Below, piece by piece: positions 32,448 to 41,892 of a stretch of DNA of 41,892 nt. The notes beneath the pieces were generated by a model that saw only the letters and a program-made list of their open reading frames with translations, ran no database searches and was not told where the DNA came from. This stretch comes from Basidiobolus ranarum (lineage: Eukaryota > Basidiobolomycota > Basidiobolomycetes > Basidiobolales): the NCBI GenBank assembly GCA_040143965.1, contig JASJQH010006911.1, positions 1 to 41,892 on the forward strand, written 5' to 3'. The position numbers were made by a program, and so were the translations under genes. Numbering within the stretch: the stretch's first letter is position 1; each line of letters opens with the position of its first letter.

Positions 32448-34467
32448 ATGTCTTCTGGTAATCCTACAGATCAATCTAATCCCCCGAAACCAAACTTAGC
32501 TCCAACTATAAATACACAGGCTGGTACCACCCCGTCTCAATATACTCAATCTACTATACGTACACAGCCAACTCTCAATACCACTATGTCTCAACAACCT
32601 TCACAACAAAATAACCCTCTAGCTAGGGCAAATCCTCAACAAATCGCCCCGCAAAACCTTAATACTTCCTCACTCGGTCAAAGTGGTAGTTCTACCGCTT
32701 CACCACTTCAACAACAACAAAAACTATCTATGAGTCCTCAATTATCAAGCTTAGCTCAGCAGGTTTTAGCACAAAATGCCAAAGGTTTACAAAGTGCTAC
32801 ACCTATTCAACCTCGTACTCTTCAACAACACCCAACTTTATCACAAAAGTTGGCTTCACAACTAGGTCAATCAACCAACCAATATTTAACACATCAAGCC
32901 CTCGCTGCTGCTCAGAATAAAAATAAACGCGGTCCAAAGCCTAAACCTAAAGTACCCGTAAGCTTGCCTGCACGCAATTTATCTGCACTTAACGGTCAAC
33001 CTGCACAATTACTTCAAGCCACTGGGACCAACCAGGGTGCCACTACCACCACAGTAAGACCAAACGCCATCAACAATGCTAGAGCAGTACCAGCCACTGG
33101 TGTCACTTCTAATAGAACAGCACTATCACCCCTTTTACGTTCGGTTTCTAACCCAGCCACTCAGCAACATCAGGCAACCCGTCAAGCACAAAGCATCGTA
33201 GAAAGATTACGTCAAAATATTTTGATCATTAGACAAACGTTACAGAGAACCGACTTGACTCCAGAAGAAAGAGAAAAGTTTGAAAAAGACCAGGCAAATA
33301 ATACCAGATACATTACGTTGTTCGAGAGTCTATCGCCTAGGACCACCGCAGCAACCATGAACGCTGAAGGTAAAGTCATTCCATTGTTTATTTAGGAAGA
33401 ATTCTGGCTCAGAGAGCATAGCTAATATGGCGAAAAGACCCAAGTTTCGAAAGGACTATGATCATTGGTTTTTGCATGAGATGATTGCTGAAATGAATTT
33501 TATTTGATAACTGATGTCACTGTGAAGTTAAAATCAATGTCAATCAACTGACTGACACGAGTTTTGTTTCTTATATAGCTGGTACTAGTGCCCCCAACAC
33601 TAATGGAGCATCCGGAGCCGCTCAGACAATCAAACCAGCTACACCAGTGGCACAGCATCGAATCTCTTCACCATCGCCACAACTAGCTGCCGCTTTAAAG
33701 CCAAGTACCAGCGTACCAGTTGCACCCGGAACTCCAGTGGTCAATAATATCAGTGCACCAGCGCAAACCATTCCCCTAAACACCATGGCTAAGGCAGCTA
33801 CACCAATTTCAAAGCCTATAGCGCCAACAGCTACTCCCACGCAATATTCCAATGGCCTGAGTTTACCAGGCACACCGACATCGCTTCGACCCACGCCTTT
33901 AGATATTGAAAACAACGGACAATTGTTAACAAAACGGAAAATCCAAGAGTTGGTGGGACAAATTGACCCGAATGAAAGATTGGAATCGGAAGTCGAGGAT
34001 GTAGGTATTAGGTCTGTGAATTCTCAGAGAATATGGTCACTTATACAGATTCGCTGATTCAATAGATACTCTTGGAAGTAGCGGACGAGTTTATCGAATC
34101 AGTCACGAATTTCGCATGTCGTTTAGCTAAGCATCGAAAATCCAACACGTTAGAAGTAAAAGATCTTCAGCTTCATCTTGGTTAGTAACATTATGCATGG
34201 TCATTACACGACTTGGGTCAAGCTAATTCCTTCTTGCTTATGTCTTCAGAACGGAATTGGAATATTCGTATACCAGGATTCGCTAGTGACGATATTCGAT
34301 CGCTTAGAAAACCCAATATTCCCGCTTCACATCAACAAAAAACCAATGCCATTAACACTGCTAAAGCGCAAGCAGCTCTCGGCATTATTCCCACTACACA
34401 AAATACCAACACTAGCGTGAATGCCGCCCCAACACCAAGCGCAACAAGTGTCCTCAAAAAGGAATAA
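32448..34467 (+). CDS. TAF12: TAF12, histone-fold subunit of TFIID and SAGA, 558 aa
   Basis: TAF12 pairs with TAF4 in TFIID and Ada1 in SAGA through an H2B-like histone fold. Four exons (32448-33369, 33579-34000, 34066-34180, 34250-34467) give 559 codons. The long N-terminus is Gln/Asn/Pro/Ser/Thr-rich ([29 protein letters not shown], an AT-hook-like GPKPKPK stretch) and disordered. One predicted helix, [20 protein letters not shown], carries KFEKDQ after it. The histone fold (about 423-497) reads [13 protein letters not shown], then [40 protein letters not shown] and WNIRIPGF, diagnostic of TAF12. Intron 1 is 209 nt, much longer than others here. Reading through it would stop after a few codons (ending at 33395) and lose the histone fold. 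Confidence 0.93.
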
Positions 34468-34875
34468 GCATTGGTTCTTGTTGTGTGAGTATGTACTAAA
34501 GATGGCATCCCGAACACTTTGCAATTCAAAGCCAAAGATTAGTTACTCAGAAGAATGTGAAGGCGATTGGTTGTTTATATGTTGACAAAGCACTTATTTC
34601 GCTCTAACCAGAGTTGTTCTTACTACGTTGAGACTCATATTTAGTGCGATCTTGATTCGATTTCTTTCACTTCACTTCTCCCCTCCCCTCTTCCCTCCTC
34701 AATAAAAGTGAATCCATGAAAAGACATCCGTACCAACCATGTTCGCATTTATTTGTCGATGTAAGCATACCAAGTAATACAAGACTAGCTGCCGATTCAA
34801 TACATATTCATTCACATGCTAGCAGTGGATACTTGAATATAACAAAGATAAAGAATCTCTCGTTCGTTTGTTCAA
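34468..34875. other. Intergenic between convergent TAF12 and RPB3 genes
   Basis: 408 bases of 3' untranslated sequence with a C/T-rich tract at about 34660-34700. Nothing else is seen. Confidence 0.5.
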
Positions 34876-36211
34876 CTAATACCACATGGATGACTGCGCT
34901 CCCTGGTCGTTGCTCTCATCGTCTAGTTGGATTTGAATTGATCCGAGTTTATCTTGAAGGATATGGAGGGCGGTGAGAACAATATCCTCGGGTTTTAATG
35001 ATCCAACGGTCTTGGGGGAAGCGATTTATTAGCACGAGTAAAAGCGACGAAATTGGAGTGACTTTACCTCAAAATCCAAGTAAAATTTGTCTGGTTCACC
35101 TTTAAAATCGAATGCTACAAATTACAGTGTGAATTCAAGTAATTCATTGTAACATATAAATCTAAGACACATTACGATCGTTTGGAGAAGGCTTCTCTTC
35201 GAATTCACCATTTTTACTCACCGGCCTGTTGACGAAGAAATCCTTCACTAAGTTGATCAGTTTCATTCGTCCGATGAGGAATTCACTTACCATTCTTTCT
35301 CCGCATCTTCTTCTATCCACCAACGTGAATGACGAAGTTTATTCCAAGGATCATATTCGAATCCAACACCACTGATGGGACTCCACTTTGCATGCTCTTT
35401 AGAGACCCCCTTTATGATATACACGAGTTTGTAAATAATCTCATATTATCACATAGAAGTTCAATAGCTTACCTTTTTGGCCACACAATTCAACTTCAAC
35501 TCTTGTCCCTTTCGGAGTTTCACAATAAGAATCCCATTGTCTTCTGGACCTGAGAAATGAAGATATTAATTGACCATGGTCGTTTGTGGACTATTGTAAT
35601 AACATATCATAAATGTCTTGTTAACCTGATACCACTGGAATAATTCTAGGGTCGTTGCTGACCAGATCTTTACTGGTTATATCGAGGGTATTGTTACCAG
35701 TACATTTCACATCCAAAGTTAATTCGACCGAACAGTTCGAACAATACTGAGAACAATTACAATCCTACCAAAACGAATGAATGAGTAAAATTCGAGAAAA
35801 GCATTGAATCAACTACGAAAAAACATACCCTAGTATATTTTATTCTGTCCACTTCGTTACTATCCAGAGGAATCATGCCTAAACGATGAGCTATAAACTC
35901 ATCAGCCAAAACTGAAGTATTAAGCTCGATTTCCACCATATCAATCGCTACAGTGTGTAAGGAAATAATAAACCGTTAACATAAAACTCATATAACTTTA
36001 TAAATATTGGCTTACCTATGGTAGGAACCTCGGCGATCATAACTCGACGAAGTGCATTTGCTACACTAGTGGAAATATACGTTAATGTTGGAAAGGCTAC
36101 TTTGTCTGTATATTCATACCTAAGATCGGTATGTGATAGAATGAAATCTATTCGGTCCTCAGTAATCTCCCGGATGTATACTTCAGGGCCACCACTACCA
36201 GTACGTTCCAT
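34876..36211 (-). CDS. RPB3: RNA polymerase II subunit RPB3, about 270 aa
   Basis: RPB3 pairs with RPB11 in the alpha-like platform of RNA polymerase II. The ATG at 36211 opens [20 protein letters not shown]; upstream the frame is open but has no ATG. Diagnostic motifs: [21 protein letters not shown] (shown here as two pieces, LSVANALRR and [12 protein letters not shown]), [17 protein letters not shown], the zinc-binding loop [11 protein letters not shown] with the four conserved Cys, [20 protein letters not shown], then [18 protein letters not shown]. The C-terminal [20 protein letters not shown] is the RPB11-facing helix. Roughly eight short introns; boundaries at 36066-36119 and around 35948-36015 are firm. 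The gene sits between two SAGA subunit genes. Confidence 0.95.
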
Positions 36212-36562
36212 TTTTAACAATATAGGGTTTGACTTGGGTAGCAAGTATCCTTAACAAAGCTAATATCATTAATAATGGATTAAATATTCTTCAGAGCGGC
36301 ATCTTTATTAATGTATATATAAGTAAAAATCCAATTTAAACCACTAAACCTTATCTCTTGATCCATCATCATTTGAGGTTGGGGATATATATATAATAGA
36401 AAGTCACATTTAGATTATGTGATGTCTAGCCATCAATGTCTCACATATGAATTATACGTATACTGCTGTTGGTTGCTAGGGGATATAGGTATGACGATTG
36501 ATAGAGCCAGATAAAATTGTATAGTCTAGGGATGTATTAGCTCGCCTTATTGCTCTTATTTT
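36212..36562. other. Divergent promoter region, RPB3 / SGF29
   Basis: 351 very AT-rich bases with a short AT dinucleotide run at 36385-36395. No coding or clear motif is seen. Confidence 0.5.
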
Positions 36563-37978
36563 ATGGAGAAAAAACGGACAGCACGTTCAAGGGCTACAAA
36601 TGACCAAGAGGAGATAATAGTGTGGGAAAAGGTATGTCGTGAGTTAGGAAAAGTAGAGCAAACACGAAAGGAGGGTGGTGGTATATTTTCTCAAATCAAT
36701 TCACTTCATAAGTTGGTGGACGACGAAGGTAAACGAAAGATACTCTTTCCTTCTCTACTTCCATTATGACTATGGTTCACGGCCCTGTTAACCAAAGATA
36801 ATCTTGTAGGTGTAGTTTCGAATATAAACTGTAATCTTCACAAACTTTACACTGAAGGAAAAGAAAACTTGAGTAAAGAGCAAAAGTATTTGCATTTCTA
36901 CCCCTTCTCTTTATAATTATCGACTTGCGAGAAAAAATTCACTCGTACTGTTCTGACCTCCTTTTTTCTTTCTAAAAGGCTGATCTCCACTGCTCTAGAG
37001 CACCTTGAGATATTGATAGCGTTACGTGATGCACCTACCGATATAGGTATTTAACCCAGCTCCAGATAATGGCCGCTGACATGACAGTCTAAAACTTCAT
37101 GGAATATATTCAGATGGTGTTAGGCGTAAGAAACGAAAGAATGAAGGAGAGAATACCGGCGCAGTTACAAATGTAAAAAAACCAAGAAGGTCATATCTCA
37201 TTGGTAAACTGTACTGAGCTTCACCCGCTTTTCTAACCTCGTTAACACGAAATGTATTCATTTTGAATATATAGCCCATTCAAACCCCAATTTGAGAATG
37301 GAATCATACCCAAGCGAAGCTATGTTAGTATATATACTCAACGATTCCTCTATTAATCTCAATAAACTTGGACCCTCTCATCATGCCCATCTTGACGTAG
37401 GTAGCAGCCAAGACACCCAGAATTAAAGACAAGAGTCAAGAGTGGATCCTGGCGGTGGTCTTGCAATATTTCCCCGAGAAAAACAAGTGAGTTCCAAAGC
37501 ATCTTTATTAAAACTTGACTCTTATCTGAAAATTTCTCAGATACCAAGTAGAGGATGCTGATGTGGATGAGAACGGGAAAAGAATGTGGGAAGGCATTTG
37601 AGTTATTCGCACCCTTAGTAGTCGCTGACAATCCTAATGTTGGTAGGAGGTACAATTTGCCGCCACGTAACATCATCCCTTTACCCGAGGAAGCTGTTCT
37701 TGAGGAATATCCAGAGTTCGACATTAACCATGTTGTACTGGCACTGTATCCAAACACCACCTGCTTCTATAAAGCCATTGTAGTGCTTCCGCCTAGCAAG
37801 GTACATCTTCACTGGACTATTAGCGATCAGTCCCGTACTTACCCTGATCATATTGTAGGTAAAAGATAAAGAATACCCAGGAAGCTATCGTGTGAGCTTC
37901 GAAGATGATGACGATGTAGACAGATTCATTCCAGCAATCTATGTTGTAGAAATGCCCAAGAACACGAAGCCCAAGTGA
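36563..37978 (+). CDS. SGF29: SAGA-associated factor SGF29, tandem Tudor H3K4me reader, 285 aa
   Basis: SGF29 binds H3K4me2/3 and tethers the SAGA acetylation module. Nine exons (36563-36728, 36810-36885, 36979-37046, 37114-37203, 37275-37327, 37401-37486, 37541-37585, 37647-37800, 37859-37978) add up to 286 codons. The N-terminal half is helical (VWEKVCRELGKVEQTRKE, HLEILIALRD) followed by a basic stretch RRKKRKN. The C-terminal tandem Tudor runs from about residue 150: VAAKTPRIKDKSQEWILAVV, YQVEDADVDENGK, RNIIPLPEEA, HVVLALYPNTTCFYKAIVV, then YRVSFEDDDDVDRFIPAIYV. The ALYP.TT.FY aromatic pocket for methyl-lysine and the FEDD loop are kept. Compact for the family (human about 293). Confidence 0.93.
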
Positions 37979-38197
37979 TCAAGATGTTGTTTATCCTTCA
38001 AATCAACTTTCCAACTCTTAATATTGTACTTCACTATTATCCATTCATCAAATCTATCTGATTGGTCTATCAATAAATTCATATTGGTTTATCAATATTG
38101 TCTCAATGAATAAGATATACAGAAACGAGATACACTAGTATAAGCCATGTATTTCCTGATTTTCTTGATAATCAAGGATAACTCATTCTGAACAAAC
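37979..38197. other. Short intergenic, SGF29 3' end / RFTS-protein start
   Basis: 219 AT-rich bases between two genes on the same strand. No features were recognised. Confidence 0.5.
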
Positions 38198-39795
38198 ATG
38201 AGTAGCCACTCATCTGCTAATTATCCTTTAGAGCGAGAATTGTTCCCCACCATTGTCAAAGATGCGTATCGTTCGTTGATCGACGTTGAGATATGTAGTA
38301 TTACTGTAAGTTTCAGTACAGCCTAGTTGTCCGAAAAGCAAACCAGACTAAATCGGTACTTTAAAAGGATAACAAGTTTGTAGATCTTTCACAAATCAGT
38401 ACACTAGGACCTTTCAAGGTATATGCTAAGATACCTCATAGTGAGGTTTCACCTGAAGGTATTTGCTCTCTATACTATTCTAGTGAAGAAAGGGCAACGG
38501 ACGAGTATATAGAATGGATATATCCTGACTTTACTCTCTTCTACGTTTTCTGTGAAGTTTTATGTTATTAACTCCACTTGAAAATTTTAGTTCTGAGGAA
38601 GTATAAGCACGCAGTCACCCCATATATCTCCATACAAATCCCGGTAATCTCGGAATGGAGTTTGCAATTCTCTTCAGGTCAAACAGGAATCTGGATACGT
38701 TCAGAATCGGCTTGGTATGTGGTGGAGGTAAAGAAATATTTCCCTCACTTTTCACAAGCATTGGGGGAAATCTTGTGCGTCAGGCCTTTCTGTATGCTAA
38801 TATACTTGCTCTTAGAATGTAAGCTCAAAATACCAAGCTGTTTGGCAGTCAACTAGAGAAAAAGCAGATATTCTAGGTGAGGGATATCATTAGTACAATG
38901 TGAATATAATCAATGCTATAATTTATTGAACATATTGGTTCGCGTTGTTTGTATTGTGTAGGATACATCATTAATCTGCTTACCAATGTGCCAACCGTCG
39001 GATCCACTTACGACGAAGTTATTCAATCGGTAAGCAGCAACTACTGACAGTTCACATGGTTCATTGATAACTAATGACTGTAATGCGCATCTTCTAGGTG
39101 GCTAATTGGCTTCCGACCTCCAAAGACTTGGTCATTCACAAATTGATGGAGTATGGGGATTTTATCTCTGCACAACTTCAATTGCAACCGAAAACCATAC
39201 AGAGGACCGCATTCTATACCAAATTCATGAAAGAGGTAAGTAAATCGGTTTGTCAAATGAATTACATGTTAAACTAATGTTGCGCAGTATCAAATCTTTC
39301 AAGACAGTCAATACAGTAATGCAAGAAATATATTCAGAGAGGTTCGCATCACTCTCTCTACCTTATTCGCCATACACTTCGACTCACTTTCATCAAACTT
39401 AGTGTCCGTCAGTGTCGTTCGATCAAGATGGGATTTGGAGGTGCCCATTAAGCGATTGCTACACAGTGTTCGTTAATCTCGAAGGCTCCGATGACATATA
39501 TCATACCAAGATATTGCCGCACTTGAACGAGCATCAACAGCTACTGGAGCACAAGGTTGGCCACAAGGATGGGAGATCATTGAACTTGGTACGTGGAATC
39601 ACGTGCATAAACATTCAACAAACACTGACACATTACTTCCCATCTAGTCAGAGCAACAGACAAATAACGAAAATCGCATCAGGTAAAGTGACATTCGATC
39701 CAAATGCCCTGGTGACATGCTTTGCTCACCTGTTTCGTTGAATTAGATTACTCGTAGAGTCCTTGGAGCAGGAAGTTCATCAACCAACAGTGTGA
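38198..39795 (+). CDS. RFTS (DNMT1-RFD) domain protein with zinc finger, Raf2-like
   Basis: Fission yeast Raf2, an RFTS protein, belongs to the Clr4-Rik1-Cul4 complex that makes H3K9 methylation; the role here is inferred by resemblance. The ATG at 38198 starts MSSHSSANYPLERELFPTIV. The RFTS-like stretch includes YISIQIPVISEWSLQFSSGQ, then TGIWIRSESAWYVVE (the IW.R..SAWY signature) and ILGYIINLLTNVP, TYDEVIQSV, LVIHKLMEYGDFISAQLQ, following the DNMT1 RFTS order. Near the end WRCPLSDCYTVF and LPHLNEHQQ form a C2H2-like finger (C-x4-C ... H-x3-H). A Glu-rich tail ends at TGA 39793-39795, assuming the strong GTACGT intron near 39591 is used. One junction near 38545-38580 is uncertain. No methyltransferase domain is present. 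Confidence 0.62.
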
Positions 39796-39937
39796 ATCAG
39801 ATAGAACAAGTATTATATCACATAGACATAGCAACCCCAATAAACCACACATCTTGATCCCTTGAGCAGCACTATTTATTTTAGCATATATATGTTGTTT
39901 CTTACAATTGATAACGGTGGCTTTGGTGAAGATCGAA
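39796..39937. other. Short intergenic between convergent genes
   Basis: 142 bases holding two 3' ends. Nothing else is seen. Confidence 0.4.
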
Positions 39938-40975
39938 TCACTCCAGCACTTCCTTCACCTTTTTGACCCAGTTGGTGGTACTACCTGGTGGTTGGACATA
40001 TCCAGAATAGTTGAACCCACGTACAATTCTACTATTGAACTCGACCTCCCATTGATTAGTTAGCTTTACCAAGCGTTCTTTCGCATTGGCATGCCATCTA
40101 GACCACCCATTACTAAGTATCATAAACAACTCGCATCTCAGCTCCGAATTATCTCCCGTCTCTTCCATGATATATCTCTCTAATGTCTCCAATAACGAAG
40201 CTTCCCCCTTCTCGAAAAGAAGTTCCGAATTCTGAATTAGACTGGGAAGCAGATGCTTTCGATTCAACTCGAGATCTCCATCGAGATTGGGTGGATTCAC
40301 ATATTTCATAATGAAATCATAATGCTCACGTGGAGTAAGACTTCTAGATACTCTTAAGAAACGCTCGAAATCGGAACTCGAAAGCTCCCATAAATCATCC
40401 CATAATATCGCACGAGGATCACGTTGTAAAAAATTGAAACATGCCTCCAGTGAGTTCTCTAAAGAATAAAAACTAGCGAAACTAAATAAATCAAACCAAT
40501 TGTTGATGTCAATCTCCACTACTTTCATTAACAACGTGTCAGCTTTCTCTAACAATCCATCGACTAAGAATCGATGGGCAAGTCCAATAATCACTTTAAG
40601 GGTTGGTGCAGAAACATGGTCCAAAATATCCTCGTAAGCATATAAATATTTCAAAAACAATTCAAATTCCTCCGCGTTATACCTAAAGTCACTGCTTTAG
40701 AGTGGATATTGTTGCTTTACTTTGGTAAACTCACTTGAAAATACCACTTACCTAGTAACATAATCCTCTTCTACCTTTGGACAACTCAAGTCAATCTCCG
40801 TATTGTTCAGCTCCAAGAACATCCCTTTACTGTTGAAAAGGGTTCGGAAATAGTCGCTATGGAAACTAAGCACGTACTTTTGTAAGAAGAAACACCGTTC
40901 ATCTACACGGAGTATCACGTCACTGTAGGTTTCTAAGTTGTATAGGCCTTGAATCAGTTGGTCAGTCGACTTCAT
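39938..40975 (-). CDS. BTB/POZ-BACK domain protein
   Basis: Two exons joined across one intron at about 40681-40753, phase-consistent. The ATG at 40975 is the first in frame (MKSTDQLIQGLYN). Residues about 11-110 form a BTB domain: YSDVILRVDERCFFLQKYVL, SFHSDYFRTLFNSK, then ELNNTEIDL and FLKYLYAYEDIL. Helical BACK-like repeats follow (LKVIIGLAHRFLVDGLLEKA, WFDLFSFASFYSLENSLEAC, LWELSSSDFERFL). No Kelch or MATH domain is seen. Such proteins are often substrate adaptors of Cul3 ubiquitin ligases, but nothing here shows the substrate. Confidence 0.8.
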
Positions 40976-41372
40976 TATCAATGGAGAAATGGAACTCAAA
41001 GTATAAAGAAGAGTTGATGATGAAAGAACGTCCAAGCCCTGGATATAACTAGAGCACTTCAAATCACGACTTCGCAGTCCTATATTACTATTATTCCTTA
41101 ACCCCTAGCGCTTTGTGACTGGGTTCTGTTGTTTCATCTACTGACCGATTAGTAGTGTATTTCAATTAAATATACTACATTCGATCTCTTTACTCCCTTA
41201 TCACATGCAATTGAATTGTTTGGTAAAAGCAGGAATTTGAATCCAATAATTTATTCTAAATGAGAGGGGTTAACAAAGAAAACCCACCCACATAATTGTA
41301 TATATATATTAGTGGTATCAGTTCGTTGTCGATAATTTCCGTAATTTTCGATAATTAGATGATTTGCAATCA
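40976..41372. other. Intergenic: BTB-gene upstream / NMT1 3' end
   Basis: 397 AT-rich bases, including a TA run near 41299-41312. Codons upstream of the BTB start are open but without ATG. No gene is called. Confidence 0.45.
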
Positions 41373-41892
41373 TTAAAGCATGACCAGTGCCATCTTTTCA
41401 TTTTCGATAGGTGGACATCTCCAGTTGTAAAGATAATAATTGAGATAGCCATCGCCAGGGCCAAATTTCAATTCTTCAATGAAGTCCATGTTATGCATGA
41501 GTTCGAGTGCATTCATGACGTCGAAGCCAGCCTAAATGGAAAGATTTCTTGGATTAGCATGACAAAGTAAGGAGCGTCTGCAACATATGCTTACGTTTTT
41601 GGCCAATATCAAGCCATTACGAACTAGCATTTGAAGACGTTGGGCGTATTCTTTGCTTCTGGGAGAATCTTCTTCGCTATCATTGATTCCGTTATCCAGA
41701 TTGGTTGCGTAGTAATATAGATACGCAGCGTTCAATGTCTTGTGCTTGGGATTGCCAAGAACTGAGCTTGGTAGCGAATAGATATTCTCTAACAAAATTT
41801 GAATATTATGTCAGATTGATTACTCTATGGAATTGCCCTAACTTTTAATACCCACAAAAGAAACTGTCTGTATCAAGTGTCACAAAGATAAA
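41373..41892 (-). CDS. NMT1: Glycylpeptide N-tetradecanoyltransferase (NMT), C-terminal part, cut by right edge
   Basis: NMT attaches myristate to N-terminal glycines. Two firm exons (41788-41595, 41531-41373) give [20 protein letters not shown], then [29 protein letters not shown], and [20 protein letters not shown]. The protein ends ALVML. This is the classic NMT C-terminus: [16 protein letters not shown] and a free C-terminal Leu that in yeast NMT serves as the catalytic base via its carboxylate. Further upstream exon sequence reaches the window edge but its splice site (about 41830-41850) is unresolved. Confidence 0.95.

Noticed and set aside
33480-33578. TGATG- and CTGA-like boxes in TAF12 intron 1, possible C/D snoRNA
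   Set aside because: The boxes are imperfect and wrongly spaced, and no terminal stem was found.
34716-34976. 86-codon open frame on the plus strand over the RPB3 3' end
   Set aside because: It overlaps the conserved RPB3 C-terminus on the other strand and has no motif of its own.
39591-39741. Read-through end of the RFTS protein (LVRGITCINIQQ and on)
   Set aside because: A strong GTACGT donor and CATCTAG acceptor inside give a Glu-rich in-frame tail ending at 39795, which fits better.

Overview
The window is nuclear DNA of an intron-rich, AT-rich fungus. Genes lie close together on both strands. They are cut by many introns, mostly 46-80 bases, with GT starts and mostly TAG ends. The gene content fits a non-yeast, probably early-diverging fungus: Stt4, a Fus3/Kss1-type MAP kinase, SAGA subunits, a Cnp1-like centromeric histone, a malonyl-CoA synthetase and a protein-isoaspartyl methyltransferase. 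No species can be named from the sequence alone. I see no mobile element, virus-like element, CRISPR array, tRNA or rRNA.

Layout, left to right: the last exon of ribosomal protein uL2 (+); a 33-exon phosphatidylinositol 4-kinase STT4 (+); an NRBF2/Atg38-like autophagy protein (-); cytosolic-type arginyl-tRNA synthetase (+); a mitochondrial mL46/Nudix protein (+); the cohesin loader MAU2/Scc4 (-); a centromeric histone H3, CENP-A (-); a small PH-FYVE protein (+); protein-L-isoaspartate methyltransferase (-); a mitochondrial ACSF3-type malonyl-CoA synthetase (+); a Fus3/Kss1-type MAP kinase (+); a Nup50/Nup2 nucleoporin with a Ran-binding domain (-); TAF12 (+); RNA polymerase II subunit RPB3 (-); SGF29 (+); an RFTS-domain zinc-finger protein resembling fission yeast Raf2 (+); a BTB-BACK protein (-); and the 3' part of N-myristoyltransferase (-), cut by the right edge.

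Two themes recur. Phosphoinositide and autophagy: STT4 makes PI4P, Atg38/NRBF2 belongs to the PI 3-kinase complex, and the PH-FYVE protein has lipid-reader folds. Chromatin and transcription: MAU2, CENP-A, TAF12, RPB3, SGF29 and the RFTS protein. These are clusters by position only; nothing in the sequence shows co-regulation.

I rebuilt exon chains by hand from splice signals, reading phase and family conservation. For STT4, ArgRS, mL46, CENP-A, PH-FYVE, PCM1, MAPK, NUP50, TAF12 and SGF29 the exons add up to whole codons. MAU2, the Atg38-like gene, RPB3, ACSF3, the RFTS gene and BTB-BACK were traced less exactly inside, but their ends are supported. Coordinates given for genes span start codon to stop codon, introns included.
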